From Verrucomicrobiota bacterium (GTDB lineage: Bacteria > Verrucomicrobiota > Kiritimatiellia > SS1-B-03-39 > UBA6053), in the NCBI GenBank assembly GCA_020831625.1, contig JAFIGD010000035.1, forward strand, positions 1 to 54,797: a stretch of DNA of 54,797 nucleotides. Direction: 5' to 3'. Both the position numbers and the translations under genes were made by a program. Shown here piece after piece: positions 27,450 to 37,559 of the stretch. The first letter of the stretch is position 1; each line of letters starts with the position of its first letter. The notes below the pieces were generated by a model, which was not told the origin of the DNA, did no database searches, and worked only from the letters and a program-made list of their open reading frames with translations.

Positions 27450-28165
27450 TTAAACTGGAGCATCTACAAAAAAAATACGGCAATGTTCAGGCGGTGAATG
27501 ATTTGTGTCTGGCGGTTCCTGAGGGCGAACTTTTCTGCTTTCTGGGTCCCAACGGCGCGGGCAAAACCACCAGTATTAAAATGATGACCGGGCTGGTGCG
27601 TCCGGATTCCGGACAGATCACGCTTGCGGGAATTGACGCGCTGAAAGATCCGGTGGCGGCCCGCAAGGCGCTGGGATATATTCCGGATATGCCGTTTCTG
27701 TATGAGCGGTTGACCGCCATGGAGTTTCTGTATTTCACCGGGGACCTGTATCATATGCCGAGGGAGGAGGTCCGCGAAAAAGCACCGCGTCAGCTGGAAA
27801 TTTTCGGACTGCTGGACCGGGCGCACACGCTCACCAAGGATTTGTCGCACGGGATGCGGCAGCGGGTGATTTATGCGGCGACGCTGATGCATGAGCCAAA
27901 GGTGCTGCTGGTGGATGAGCCGTTCATTGGACTCGATCCGCACAGCATCCGGCTGATCAAGGATTTGCTGCGGGAGCACACCCGGCGGGGCATGACGGTG
28001 CTGATGACCACCCATATTCTGGCGATCGCCGAAGAGATCGGCGACCGGATCGGCATTATCGACCAGGGAAAACTGGTGGCATGCGGAACCCTTTCTGAAC
28101 TGCACGCGGCCTCGGAACGAACGGAGCGGCTGGAGGATTTGTTCCTGCGGCTGACCATGCACTGA
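27446..28165 (+). CDS. ABC transporter ATP-binding protein
   Basis: 239 residues. Walker A GPNGAGKTT starts at residue 34, then a Q-loop region, the signature LSHGMRQR (a variant of LSGGQ), Walker B VLLVDEPFIGLD, and the switch His in MTTHIL. This is the exporter-type cytosolic ATPase that pairs with the large permease downstream (6-base gap). It overlaps the preceding gene. Substrate cannot be told. Similar pairs often move lipids, antibiotics or proteins, and the GlgB neighbour does not settle it. Confidence 0.92.
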   Translation: MIKLEHLQKKYGNVQAVNDLCLAVPEGELFCFLGPNGAGKTTSIKMMTGLVRPDSGQITLAGIDALKDPVAARKALGYIPDMPFLYERLTAMEFLYFTGDLYHMPREEVREKAPRQLEIFGLLDRAHTLTKDLSHGMRQRVIYAATLMHEPKVLLVDEPFIGLDPHSIRLIKDLLREHTRRGMTVLMTTHILAIAEEIGDRIGIIDQGKLVACGTLSELHAASERTERLEDLFLRLTMH

Positions 28166-28171
28166 GGGGGA

Positions 28172-29869
28172 ATGATGCGACCGGCCCTGCTTTTAATTCG
28201 AAACCATCTTTACGAACTCCGTCACGCGGTGCAGCACGTTCACGAACAGCCTTCGCTGAAGGTTCTGGTGATCGGCACGTTCATGACCTCCTGGCTGTTC
28301 GGGCTGAGCTGGCTGTTTTATGAGGCGTTTGATTTTATGTACCGGCTGGGCGGAGTGGCGTTTTATTTGATTCCGCGGATGTTCACGCTTTTTTTCATGG
28401 GACTGGGGGGGATGCTGATGCTGTCGGGGGCGGTTTCGGGATACGGCAATCTGTATCAATCGGCGGAAACCCGGCGGCTGCTGACCTGGCCGGTGCCGAT
28501 GCGGGATCTGTTTTATTTTAAGACCCTGCAAACCATGCTGATGAGCAGCTGGGCGTTTTTCTTTATCATAGTTCCGTTTATCGGCGCGTTCGGGATTTAT
28601 CGGCAGTGGTCCTGGACCATGCTTTTCTGGGCCATCGCCTATTCGCTGCCGTTTGTGATGGTTTTTTCCGGGCTGGGCATTCTGGTGATGCTGCTGTTTC
28701 AGGGGGTGCTGTCGGTTCTGAGCCGGATGCTTGGCCGGTGGCGGAACCGGTTTTTATGGCTGGCCGCTTTTGCGGCGCTGGTCCGGATGGTTTTCGGGGC
28801 TCTGGCGTATTTGGAGCAGGTGCGGGTGCAGCGCAGCGACGAGTTTGTGGTGATGGTGCGAATGGTGCCGGGTCTGAGCCTGGCGTCGAATCCGCTGTTG
28901 CCGAACTGGTGGATGGCGCAGGGCGTGCTGGGCATGGCGGCCGGCGACACGCAACGAGCGCTCCTCTTTCTGGTGCTGCTGGTGAGTTCGGTGGGGGTGC
29001 TGTCGATGGTTGTGGCCCGGGTGGGGGGCTGGCTTTACCCGGCGAGTATGCAGCGCCATTTGACCGCCGCGAGCGACCTGGCGACCCGCGCTTCGCCTCT
29101 CTCGCGCGCGGTGCAGTGGAGCCTGTCCGGCGGCGGCGCGGTGCGGGCGTACCTGTTCAAGGATCTGCTGATCTTTCTGCGGGACCCCTCGCAATGGACC
29201 CAATTCCTCATCTTTTTCGGTCTTTTGGGGTTATATTTCTTCAATTTGGGATCTCTGGGATACGATCAGTTGGATCCGACCTGGGCCAATTTAATCTCTT
29301 TTCTGAACATGTTCAGTCTTTCGGCAGTGATGAGTTCGCTGAGTTCCCGCTTTGTCTATCCGCAGCTGAGCCAGGAGGGACGGATGCTGTGGATGGTGGG
29401 ACTGGCGCCTCAGAGTCTTTCGCGGCTGATGCTGATTAAGTTTTTGCTGGCGGGCGTCAGTTTGATCGCCATCAGTCTGACTCTGTCGGGTCTTTCCAAC
29501 AGCATGTTGAACGTCCCGGAGTTCAGCCGGCGGCTCACCCTGGTGCTGATGCCGAGTGTGTCGCTGGCGCTGGCGGGGATGGCCACGGGTCTGGGGGCGG
29601 TGTTCATGGATATCGAGGCCAAAACCCCCACACAGATTTTAAGCGGATACGGCGGAACCCTGAACCTGATTCTGACGCTGTTGACCGTGATCCTTCTGGT
29701 TCTGGTGCCCGGAATTGTATCCCATTTGATGACCGTGGGCTCGTTACCGTCTTCGGTTGCGGGGATCGCGTTACCGCTGACTGCGGTCTACATTGTCGTG
29801 ATTTCGCTGCTTGCGGGCGGGTTGCCCCTGTGGATCGGGCACCGAACCCTGGTGCGGCGGGATTTCTAA
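28172..29869 (+). CDS. ABC transporter permease, large exporter type
   Basis: 565 residues with about ten to twelve hydrophobic helices in two halves (about 30-300 and 340-560), separated by a hydrophilic stretch near 290-320. It looks like a fused or large single-chain permease for the preceding ATPase. GAGGGGG at 28164-28170 is followed by two consecutive ATGs (28172, 28175); the second has the better spacing. The stop overlaps the stop of the opposite-strand dehydrogenase by four bases. Confidence 0.85.
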   Translation: MMRPALLLIRNHLYELRHAVQHVHEQPSLKVLVIGTFMTSWLFGLSWLFYEAFDFMYRLGGVAFYLIPRMFTLFFMGLGGMLMLSGAVSGYGNLYQSAETRRLLTWPVPMRDLFYFKTLQTMLMSSWAFFFIIVPFIGAFGIYRQWSWTMLFWAIAYSLPFVMVFSGLGILVMLLFQGVLSVLSRMLGRWRNRFLWLAAFAALVRMVFGALAYLEQVRVQRSDEFVVMVRMVPGLSLASNPLLPNWWMAQGVLGMAAGDTQRALLFLVLLVSSVGVLSMVVARVGGWLYPASMQRHLTAASDLATRASPLSRAVQWSLSGGGAVRAYLFKDLLIFLRDPSQWTQFLIFFGLLGLYFFNLGSLGYDQLDPTWANLISFLNMFSLSAVMSSLSSRFVYPQLSQEGRMLWMVGLAPQSLSRLMLIKFLLAGVSLIAISLTLSGLSNSMLNVPEFSRRLTLVLMPSVSLALAGMATGLGAVFMDIEAKTPTQILSGYGGTLNLILTLLTVILLVLVPGIVSHLMTVGSLPSSVAGIALPLTAVYIVVISLLAGGLPLWIGHRTLVRRDF

Positions 29870-30888
29870 GCCATCGTCTGCAGGAGGGTTTCGGTCACCT
29901 CGTAGAGGGTTTCCTCTCCCTGTCGGAGGCGGTCATATTCGGCGATCATGTAGTCCGCCATCCGGACGACTTCCTGATTGATCGAGCCCGCGATGTGGGA
30001 ACTGAGATGAACATTGGGGAGGGTGTAGAATTCCGAACCCTTTTCCGGCGGTTCAGGGTAAGTGACATCCAGCAGGGCGGTGAGGTCGGGGCGTTCGCTG
30101 AGAACCTGAATGAGGTCTGCCTCCACCACCTGGGCGCCGCGGCCGGTGTTGATGAAGGTGGCGTCGGAACGCATTTTCGCAAACAGATCTCCATTGAGCA
30201 TGCCTTTGGTCGCGGGAAGATTGGGTAGATGGTTGGAGACCACATAGGCGGTTTCAAACGCCTCCTCCAGCGTGGCGCGTCGGCAGTTGTGCGCGGTGAG
30301 CACTTCGTCGGTGACATAAGGGTCCACCACCATCACGTCCATGTGAAAAGGACGGAGAAGGTCCGCGAGCTTACGGCCGATCATGCCGAAACCGATCAGG
30401 GCGACCTTGTTATTGTAAATGCCCAGACCGGAATGTAGCTGTCCGCCGGTCCGCTCCTCCCAGGTGTCGCAGCCCCGGGTGTTTCGGAAATACCCTTTGC
30501 AACTGAGCAGAATCTGCGCCAGCGAAAATTCGGCCACCGGAATGGCGTTGGCGGCCCAGGCACTGAAAATTTTCACGCCGCATTTCAAAAAAGGACGTGC
30601 GAAACCCTGCACGGAACCGGCCGCGTAAAAAACCGCTTTCAATTCGGGGAGTTTGCGGATCTCCTCCTCGGATAGATCGGGCATGGACCAGGTGGAGAAA
30701 ATATACTCCAGATCTTGAAGCCCTTCAAGGTGCTCACCGAAATTTGATTGACTGATCACGGTTGGATACAGCTCGCAGCGTTCCACAACCGCCGCGGATT
30801 GCGGCTCCCTGTACACATAGTCAAGATGGCGCTTATGGTTGAGAAAAAATGCGGCTTTTGGACGGTTCAAGTTCATATTTTTGTTCAT
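29866..30888 (-). CDS. NAD-dependent D-2-hydroxyacid dehydrogenase family protein
   Basis: 340 residues. The C-terminal Rossmann domain has GFGMIGRKLADLL with an acidic residue after MVVD, consistent with NAD. The catalytic set is visible as Arg in INTGRGAQVVE, Glu in the YPEPPEKGSEF region and His in SSHIAGSI. The family reduces 2-keto acids or oxidises D-2-hydroxyacids; the substrate is not evident. Its ATG shares one base with the stop of the GH42-like gene (TAATG), so the two are translated from one message and probably serve one sugar-acid or glycoside pathway. Confidence 0.87.
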   Translation of the reverse strand: MNKNMNLNRPKAAFFLNHKRHLDYVYREPQSAAVVERCELYPTVISQSNFGEHLEGLQDLEYIFSTWSMPDLSEEEIRKLPELKAVFYAAGSVQGFARPFLKCGVKIFSAWAANAIPVAEFSLAQILLSCKGYFRNTRGCDTWEERTGGQLHSGLGIYNNKVALIGFGMIGRKLADLLRPFHMDVMVVDPYVTDEVLTAHNCRRATLEEAFETAYVVSNHLPNLPATKGMLNGDLFAKMRSDATFINTGRGAQVVEADLIQVLSERPDLTALLDVTYPEPPEKGSEFYTLPNVHLSSHIAGSINQEVVRMADYMIAEYDRLRQGEETLYEVTETLLQTMA

Positions 30889-32957
30889 TAGTCGTTTGAA
30901 GTCCTTCTGGCAATTGATAAAAGTCCTAAACCGCGTTTATTGAGTTGAATGTCAATCGTTTCCGAGGGTTTCACCCGATGGGTCTCCCCGGTTTCCAAGG
31001 TGATTTGACATGCGAGTGATGTGGTGACTTTCAGGATCCGGTTTCCGTTCTCATCGATCAGAATACCTGTGAATCCTTTTGGGGTGTTGAGGAGCCGCAG
31101 GCGGGAGCCGGGGCCGGGTTGCGCGAGTCGCACCGGGGCCTGGACGCTGTCGGGAAGCAGGGACTGAAACCAGGTCCGGGAGGCCGGGGCGGGGTCGATG
31201 AGGAAGCGGTGGAAAAACCAGGTCCGGATCCAGCGGGCGGAGCCGGCTCCGCAGTCATGGCGATGGAGCGGGCCGGTGTCGTCCGTTTCGGAATCGGTGA
31301 TCACGCGGTATCCCCAGGGCGCGGGCGGATGTTGGTCGTTGGGCAGGACCCGGGCGTTTGCAAAGGCCTCCACATCCACCAGCGGAACTCCGAAGAGGGC
31401 CTTCCAATGCGGCTGACGTTCCAGGGCGAGGTGTCCGGTGGGCTGTTTCCATCCGACGGCGCCGTCGGCAATGAAGTGACCGCCGTTCCGGACAAACGGG
31501 ATCAGGGTTTCGAGGGTGCCGTCGCTGAGCGCCTCCAGGCCGGGGGCGATGAGGACGGCGTTCCGGTTGTCGGGATCTTTTGTGAAGGCGGCGAGTCCGG
31601 ACTCCTCGACATAGCCGGTTTCGATGCCCAGATCGGCCAGAAGCAGGGCTGCGCCGCAGGCGCTGTCGGCGGGGCGCATGCGGTTGCGCGGGTCGCGCGG
31701 ATCGGGTTCATCCTGACGTTCGACCCAGGCCAGCCGTTCAGCGGCGTCGGAGCGCAGGATGTACACTGCGGGTTTGTAGGGGCGGCTGTCGCGGAACCAG
31801 TCCGCATGGCGTTCGAGGGCGCGGGCGACGCGGGTGGCGGCGCGGAGGCGGGGGGAGGGGGAGCCGTCGAGGCGGGTGAGATGCCATTCGCCGGCTTCGA
31901 ATCCTTCATCGCGCCAGTTAAAACACCAGAAAATCGATGCCTTGGCGCCGGCGCCGATGCCTTCCCACAGCCAGCGCTCCACTTCGTCGGGGGCGGGGCA
32001 GTCGGCCGAATCGGCGGAGTGCAGGGTGGTGCCGCCCTGGAGTTCGGTGACCCAGAAGAGGCCGTCGGGGTGTGGCGTGGCGGAGCGCATGAGGTCGGCG
32101 AAGATTCCGAGTGAGCGGAGCCAGCGGTCCCGACCGAACCGGGTGGCGTGCCAGACGGGATGGGAGGAGCATCCGAGGAAATCGACGCAGGCGGCTTCGC
32201 GCCAGACGGACTGACCGGCGTGCTGGACATATCCGCCGAGGCCGTGGGGGTTGACGTGCACGGGGTGATTTGCGTCGTGCGTGCGCACATGATGCGCGAT
32301 GCGGTGGAGGTGGGCGCACAGTTCGGAGACCGCGAATTCCTGCCAGTAGACTTTGTCCGCGAATCCGGAAAACTCCAAATCCACGGCCCCGTCCGTCCGT
32401 GCGGCCCCGATGTCATCAAACGACGCATAGGTTTGGAACAGGGTTCGGTTCAGGGCCGCCAGATCCCCGGCGAAGCGGGCCTCGAGGTAATCCCGGAATT
32501 TTCGGAGCGCGGCGGGGGTGCGGGGCGGGATTCTGGAGGCCTCATTCCAAAGGATCCACGAGTGCAGCGCGGGGTGGTCCGCCCAGTGGTTCACCACGGT
32601 TTCGATATAGTGTTCGCTTTGACGAATGAAATCCGGATCCTCCAGGTCCGCCACCGACTGGGGACCGCCGGTGCGCAGCGTCCAGCCCGGCGGCGAGACG
32701 GACATCAGGGTGGGAACCACTCCCATGCCGAGGGGTTCGGCGGTATCAAACACCGCGTCATAGGTGGTGAAATCCCATTTGCCGGGCGCGGGTTCGACAT
32801 GATCCCACAGGATGAACAGACGGATCAGCTTCAAGCCCGCCCGGTGCATGGATTCAACCCAGGTCCTCGCCTCGTCCGTGGAAGTGGAATGATTGATAAA
32901 AAGCTGACTGCCGATGCAGGGATTGGAATAAAACATCGCCGGATTATAGGGTTTCAA
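30888..32957 (-). CDS. GH42-like beta-galactosidase family glycosidase
   Basis: 689 residues. A TIM-barrel glycosidase pattern is clear: GLKLIRLFILWDHVEPAPGKWDF, WILWNEASR with the acid/base E139 and FWVTELQGG with the nucleophile E305. A trimerisation/flavodoxin-like domain (about 390-560) and a small C-terminal beta domain follow, as in GH42. No signal peptide is seen, so it is probably cytosolic and acts on short beta-galactosides or related sugars. First gene of a two-gene minus operon, back-to-back with tsaC. Confidence 0.85.
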   Translation of the reverse strand: MKPYNPAMFYSNPCIGSQLFINHSTSTDEARTWVESMHRAGLKLIRLFILWDHVEPAPGKWDFTTYDAVFDTAEPLGMGVVPTLMSVSPPGWTLRTGGPQSVADLEDPDFIRQSEHYIETVVNHWADHPALHSWILWNEASRIPPRTPAALRKFRDYLEARFAGDLAALNRTLFQTYASFDDIGAARTDGAVDLEFSGFADKVYWQEFAVSELCAHLHRIAHHVRTHDANHPVHVNPHGLGGYVQHAGQSVWREAACVDFLGCSSHPVWHATRFGRDRWLRSLGIFADLMRSATPHPDGLFWVTELQGGTTLHSADSADCPAPDEVERWLWEGIGAGAKASIFWCFNWRDEGFEAGEWHLTRLDGSPSPRLRAATRVARALERHADWFRDSRPYKPAVYILRSDAAERLAWVERQDEPDPRDPRNRMRPADSACGAALLLADLGIETGYVEESGLAAFTKDPDNRNAVLIAPGLEALSDGTLETLIPFVRNGGHFIADGAVGWKQPTGHLALERQPHWKALFGVPLVDVEAFANARVLPNDQHPPAPWGYRVITDSETDDTGPLHRHDCGAGSARWIRTWFFHRFLIDPAPASRTWFQSLLPDSVQAPVRLAQPGPGSRLRLLNTPKGFTGILIDENGNRILKVTTSLACQITLETGETHRVKPSETIDIQLNKRGLGLLSIARRTSND

Positions 32958-32986
32958 TTTCTAGGTTCAATGGTAATCTGAACCGC

Positions 32987-33976
32987 ATGAAACATTGGTT
33001 CCCGAATGAAAATGACTTTGAAGAGGCGGTTGAGGCGCTCCGGCGCGGTCAGCTCATGGGCTGGCCGACGGAAACCGTGTACGGTCTGGCGGGAAACGCG
33101 CTGGACGCGGACGCGGTGGCCTCGATTTTCGAAGCGAAAGGCCGGCCGACGTTTGATCCGCTGATTGTGCATGCGGCGGATACGGCGGCGGCTTTCGCGC
33201 TGGCGGACTCTGTGCCGCCGGAGGCGCGGGATCTGGCGGAACGGTTCTGGCCGGGGCCGCTGACGCTGGTGCTGCCGCGGCGGCCGGATCTGCCGGATTT
33301 GTTGTCGGCGGGATTGAACACGCTGGCGGTGCGGGTGCCGTCGCATCCGGTCGCGCGCGAGGTGCTGGTCCGGAGTGGTCTGCCGCTGGCGGCGCCGAGT
33401 GCGAACCGGTTTGGACGGATCAGCCCCACCTGCGCGGAACATGTGCTCGAGGAAATGCGTGGTCAGCCCCGGGTTGCGGGCGTGATGGATGCCGGTCCCT
33501 GCGCGCTGGGGGTCGAATCGACGGTGGTCGGATTTCCAGGACGGGGAAGGGTGGTGGTGTACCGCACCGGCGGACTGCCGGTTGAAAAATTGCGCGGGGC
33601 GGTCCCGGCGCTGGAGGTCGTGGATGTCCGGCGCGCGGAGGACGATCCCGAACTGGCGGTCCGGGGAGAGCAGTCTCCCGGGATGCTGGCCCGGCACTAC
33701 GCCCCCTCAACGCCGCTCCGGCTTTTGGAGGCGGGAGAGACCCCGGCGGTTTCGGTGGGACGCCGGGGCTGGCTTTGTTTTTCGGAACGGCCCGAAGTGG
33801 AGGGGCCGGTGGAGGTGCTCAGCAAACAGGGGGATTTGGCGGAGGCGGCGACCCGGCTGTTCGCCTGCCTGAGGCGGCTGGACGCGGCCGGAGTGGACGA
33901 GATTATCGCCTGGAAAGTGCCGAATCAGGGGCTGGGACGGGCGATCAACGACCGCCTCAGCCGGGCGGCGTTTTAG
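32987..33976 (+). CDS. tsaC: Threonylcarbamoyl-AMP synthase (YrdC/Sua5)
   Basis: 329 residues: a YrdC domain (about 1-190) plus a C-terminal Sua5 domain (about 220-329), the longer Sua5 form. Visible marks are GWPTETVYGLAGNA, KGRPTFDPLIVH, the SHPVAREVLVRSGLPLAAPSANRFG block and ESTVVGF. The enzyme makes threonylcarbamoyl-AMP from Thr, bicarbonate and ATP for the t6A37 modification of tRNAs reading ANN codons. It is divergent from the GH42-like gene with only 29 bases between starts. The nearby tRNA-Leu is not a t6A substrate. Confidence 0.93.
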   Translation: MKHWFPNENDFEEAVEALRRGQLMGWPTETVYGLAGNALDADAVASIFEAKGRPTFDPLIVHAADTAAAFALADSVPPEARDLAERFWPGPLTLVLPRRPDLPDLLSAGLNTLAVRVPSHPVAREVLVRSGLPLAAPSANRFGRISPTCAEHVLEEMRGQPRVAGVMDAGPCALGVESTVVGFPGRGRVVVYRTGGLPVEKLRGAVPALEVVDVRRAEDDPELAVRGEQSPGMLARHYAPSTPLRLLEAGETPAVSVGRRGWLCFSERPEVEGPVEVLSKQGDLAEAATRLFACLRRLDAAGVDEIIAWKVPNQGLGRAINDRLSRAAF

Positions 33977-34020
33977 CCGTTTTTTCTTACGGCGCCTCCG
34001 CCCCGCCAATGCTGCGATTC

Positions 34021-34116
34021 ATTCGTCACTCGTCATTCCCCCATTCGTCAGTCGTCATTCCCCCCATTCGTCACTCATCACACTTCTTTCTTGCCATGGG
34101 GGCGAGTGATGAATAG
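34021..34116. repeat. Short tandem repeat with an inverted last copy
   Basis: Three units of 22-23 bases begin at 34021, 34043 and 34066, each with ATTCGTCA followed by CGTCATTCCCC-like sequence. A diverged reverse copy (GAGTGATGAAT, about 34104-34114) can pair with the third unit to form a hairpin. The same core occurs in the mutL linker at 54541-54735. It sits between tsaC and tRNA-Leu and encodes nothing evident. Confidence 0.8.
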
Positions 34117-34142
34117 AGCGGGGAGGCGAAAGTTTTGCTGAG

Positions 34143-34228
34143 GCCCGGGTGGTGGAATGGCAGACACAGGGGACTTAAAATCCCCCGGCCGCAAGGCCGT
34201 GCGGGTTCGACTCCCGCCCCGGGTACCA
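34143..34228 (+). tRNA. tRNA-Leu (anticodon UAA)
   Basis: 86 bases with encoded CCA (34226-34228). The acceptor stem is 34143-34149 with 34218-34224 (one G-U pair). The anticodon stem is GGGGA (34169-34173)/TCCCC (34181-34185), with TAA at 34176-34178. A long variable arm is present. The T arm is GCGGG TTCGACT CCCGC at 34201-34217. The long variable arm and anticodon identify a class II leucine tRNA reading UUA/UUG. No attachment-site duplication or integrase is seen beside it. Confidence 0.97.
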
Positions 34229-34280
34229 TTCGACCACCATTACAACTTGAATCCTTCGGCGGGATGTCTATAGATCAGGC

Positions 34281-36875
34281 ATGAAACGTTCCGTCAAAAT
34301 TTTATCGGGTTGTCTGATCTCTCTTCTGTTGGTCTGGGTGCTGTCTGTGGGGGCTGCGTTTCTGTTTCTGGACGGGGTGATGGATATCCTCTGGTACAAT
34401 TCCCTGGGATATTTGCGGCTGTATTTCCTGAAGCTGGGTTACAAGTATTTGATCTTCGGGGGGGTGACGCTGCTGTTTTTCTCGGTGTTGTTCCTGAATT
34501 TCTGGGTGGCATCCCGGTATCTGGGCGTGAACGCCGAGGATGACGCGGCGGCGGTGGGCCGGTCGCAGCGCTTTATCCGCGGGTTTCGGAACGGTTCGCT
34601 GAAAGTATACACCCCGCTTTCGCTGCTGCTGGCGGTGGCGCTGGCCCTGCCGCTGTACCGTGAATGGGAAAAGGCGCTGCTGTTCTTCTTCGCCCCGGCG
34701 ATGAACCTGCGCGACACTCTTTTCAGCCTTGATATCAGCTATTATCTTTTTTCCCTTCCGATTTTCAGTCTGCTGCAGGGGCGTTTGTTGCTGACGCTGG
34801 TGGTGATGTTCCTGGCGCTGGGCCTGCTGTATGTTGCGGAAATGCGGGTGCTGGAGCGTCAGGGGCAGGCGCTCTATTTCGGGGCCAAGCTGCATCTGTC
34901 GGTGGTGGTGATGCTGATTTTCATGGTGCTGGCCTGGGGTTATGTGCTGGAGGCGCATATGCTGCAGTACAGTATGAACAATTATCCGCTCTTTTACGGC
35001 CCGGGGTTTGCAGAACTGCGGGTGACTCTTCCGCTGATCTGGGCTTCGGGAGGGTTGACGCTGCTGCTGGCCGGTTCGCTTATTTTCTTTGTGCACGCCC
35101 ACCGCGGACTGCCTGCGGTGATTGTATTCAGTGTGCTTACGCTGCTCGCCCAGGGCTTGCGGAACTGGGGTTTTCTGATTGACAGTGTGAACCAGTATCT
35201 GGTGAAACCCAACGAGCTGGAATATCAGTACCGTTTCATGTCGTCCTCGATTCAGGCCACCCTGGAGGCGTACGATCTTCAGAATGTGGAGCGCCGCGAG
35301 TATGAGCAGTTGCGCACCGATGAGCGGATTCCCGAACTGGGCGAGCGCACCGACATGGAGAATATTCCGCTCTGGGACTATGAACTGCTGGGCGATGTGT
35401 TCCAGGAGGTTCAGGTTATCCGTCCGTATTACCGCTTCAGCGATGTGGACACCGCCCGCTATGAGATTCAGGGTCAGTTGCACCAGGTGTATCTGGCCGG
35501 CCGCGAAATTCATTCCGAACAGCTTCCCGAACAGGCCCAGAACTGGATCAACCGTCATTTGAAATATACCCACGGGTTCGGCGCGGTGATGATTCCCGCC
35601 GCGCAGCGCGGGGAGGAGCGCATGCGCTGGTTCCTGCGCAACATGCCGGCGGAATCCGATGTGGGGCTTCACCTCGGCAATCCCTCGATTTATTACGGAA
35701 CCGGAACCTACCCCTTCGCGATCGCGCCAAACAAGAGCCGCGAATTACATTATACCGGGCAGGAGGATGAAGTGCTCAGCGACTACACCGGCACCGGGGA
35801 TGTGCGGCTGGGCGGACTCTTCCGCAAGCTTCTGTTCGCGGTGTACTTTCAGGACCGCCACATTTTCTTCACCCGCCAGAATCTGCCCGAAAGCCGGATG
35901 CTGTTCCGGCGCAACATCCGCGAGCGCATCGAAACGCTCACGCCGTTTCTCAAGCTCGACCGCGACCCGTATCTGGTGATTACCGATGAGCAGATGTTCT
36001 GGATTCAGGACGCCTACACCACCAGCAACTGGTACCCGAATTCGGATTCACATAAGGAGGACGCGTTCAACTACATCCGGAACTCGGTGAAGATCGTGGT
36101 GGACGCGTATAACGGGTCGGTGGATTATTATGTGTTTGAACCGGACTGTCCGATTGTGCGGGCGTATCAGCGGGCGTATCCGGGGGTGTTTAAGCCCAAA
36201 AGCGAGATGCCGGCGGAACTGATGGCCCAGGTGCGCTATCCCCGGGATTTGTTTGACATTCAGATGCATATGTACTCGCTGTATCATCAGGAGAACCCCG
36301 CCACGTTCTACAAAGGCGAGGACCGCATGGCGTTCGCGGAGATTCATCATCAGGACACGCTGATCCGGATGGAGCCGTACTATCTGACCCTCAATCTGAT
36401 TGATTTTGATCAGCCGGAGTTTTTTCTTATCACTCCGATGCTCCCCATTAACCGCGACAACCTGCGGGCGCTGGCGCTGGCGGGCTGCGACGGGGAAAAC
36501 TACGGGCGCATCATTCTCTACACTTTTCCGAAGGGAAGCCAGATTTTCGGACCCTCACAGATCAACGCGCTGATCGATCAGAACACCGAAATCGCCCAGC
36601 ACATCACGTTGTGGAATCAGCAGGGGACAGAAGTGCGGCGGGGCAAAATGATCGTGCTGCCGCTGGGGAAGCATATTCTGTATATTCAGCCGCTGTATTT
36701 GGAATCTGCCGGACGCCCGCGCATCCCGCAATTGAAGCGGATCATCGTGAGCGCCGACGAGTTTGTGGTGATGGACACGACGCTTGAACGCGCGATTAAC
36801 CGGCTCCAGATGCTGCTCGACAGTGAGCGGATTGAGCGGGCGGGTGAAACGATTTTGGAAAATACCGGTTTGTAA
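34281..36875 (+). CDS. UPF0182 family membrane protein
   Basis: 864 residues, close to the ~900 usual for the family. The first ~310 residues hold about seven membrane helices. The rest is a large extracytoplasmic domain with family phrases such as [42 protein letters not shown] and [10 protein letters not shown]. The biochemical role of this widely conserved family is not established. The gene starts 52 bases after the tRNA and stands alone. Confidence 0.9.
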   Translation: MKRSVKILSGCLISLLLVWVLSVGAAFLFLDGVMDILWYNSLGYLRLYFLKLGYKYLIFGGVTLLFFSVLFLNFWVASRYLGVNAEDDAAAVGRSQRFIRGFRNGSLKVYTPLSLLLAVALALPLYREWEKALLFFFAPAMNLRDTLFSLDISYYLFSLPIFSLLQGRLLLTLVVMFLALGLLYVAEMRVLERQGQALYFGAKLHLSVVVMLIFMVLAWGYVLEAHMLQYSMNNYPLFYGPGFAELRVTLPLIWASGGLTLLLAGSLIFFVHAHRGLPAVIVFSVLTLLAQGLRNWGFLIDSVNQYLVKPNELEYQYRFMSSSIQATLEAYDLQNVERREYEQLRTDERIPELGERTDMENIPLWDYELLGDVFQEVQVIRPYYRFSDVDTARYEIQGQLHQVYLAGREIHSEQLPEQAQNWINRHLKYTHGFGAVMIPAAQRGEERMRWFLRNMPAESDVGLHLGNPSIYYGTGTYPFAIAPNKSRELHYTGQEDEVLSDYTGTGDVRLGGLFRKLLFAVYFQDRHIFFTRQNLPESRMLFRRNIRERIETLTPFLKLDRDPYLVITDEQMFWIQDAYTTSNWYPNSDSHKEDAFNYIRNSVKIVVDAYNGSVDYYVFEPDCPIVRAYQRAYPGVFKPKSEMPAELMAQVRYPRDLFDIQMHMYSLYHQENPATFYKGEDRMAFAEIHHQDTLIRMEPYYLTLNLIDFDQPEFFLITPMLPINRDNLRALALAGCDGENYGRIILYTFPKGSQIFGPSQINALIDQNTEIAQHITLWNQQGTEVRRGKMIVLPLGKHILYIQPLYLESAGRPRIPQLKRIIVSADEFVVMDTTLERAINRLQMLLDSERIERAGETILENTGL

Positions 36876-37110
36876 GGGGACGTTGCGATTGAAGCGGCGT
36901 TGAACCGCGGCAGCATCGTATTGACCCGTTTCGTCGTTCTTTCTTCTATTTGACTGAAAGAAAAGATTGCTTTTTCCAATGGCACTGCCATAGTGATCCC
37001 GTCAGTTGGCCGTTTTTTTGGCTTTGTGATCTGTTTCCGCCCTTTTTATGGCATCGAGTGTGGAGCGGTTTTTTTTGTATGATGATGCCTGGAAAAGAAC
37101 AGAAACGACG

Positions 37111-37521
37111 ATGAATATTTACGTGGGCAATTTGCCCTACACCATGAATGACGCTGAGCTTGAAGCCCTTTTTGCCGCTTACGGCTCAGTACAGTCCGCC
37201 AAGGTCATCCAAGACCGTGACACACAACGTTCCAAAGGCTTCGGCTTTGTGGAAATGGACGACGAAGGCGGACGCGAAGCGGTCGCTCAACTGAATGATT
37301 CCCCCATCGGAGGTCGCCCCCTCCGTGTCAATGAAGCCCGTCCCCGCGAAGATCGCGGCGGTGGTGGCGGATTTGGCGGCGGCGGCGGCGGTGGCGGTGG
37401 CTATCGCGGTGGCGGCGGCGGCGGCGGTGGATACCGCGGCGGCTCCGGCGGCGGTGGTGGCGGCGGTTTCCGCGGCGGTGATCGTCGCGGAGGCGGTGGT
37501 GGCGGTCGCGACCGTTACTAA
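37111..37521 (+). CDS. Glycine-rich RRM RNA-binding protein
   Basis: 136 residues from ATG 37111. The upstream in-frame extension to 37048 has no family character. A single RRM (about 1-80) carries RNP2 IYVGNL (3-8) and RNP1 KGFGFVEM (42-49), followed by ~55 residues of Gly-rich sequence with Arg and Tyr (RGG/GYRGG). Such small RRM proteins in cyanobacteria and PVC bacteria are often cold-induced RNA chaperones; that role is inferred here. The ~235-base gap before it is T-rich and likely carries its promoter and leader, but I see no clear -35/-10 pair. Confidence 0.92.
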   Translation: MNIYVGNLPYTMNDAELEALFAAYGSVQSAKVIQDRDTQRSKGFGFVEMDDEGGREAVAQLNDSPIGGRPLRVNEARPREDRGGGGGFGGGGGGGGGYRGGGGGGGGYRGGSGGGGGGGFRGGDRRGGGGGGRDRY

Positions 37522-37559
37522 GCCCTGCTGATTCCGGCGTTTCCGAACGTCGGAATTCT

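Noticed and set aside
34143-34280. Integration site at tRNA-Leu
   Set aside because: No integrase and no duplicated tRNA 3' end in the window; flanking genes are housekeeping or widely conserved.
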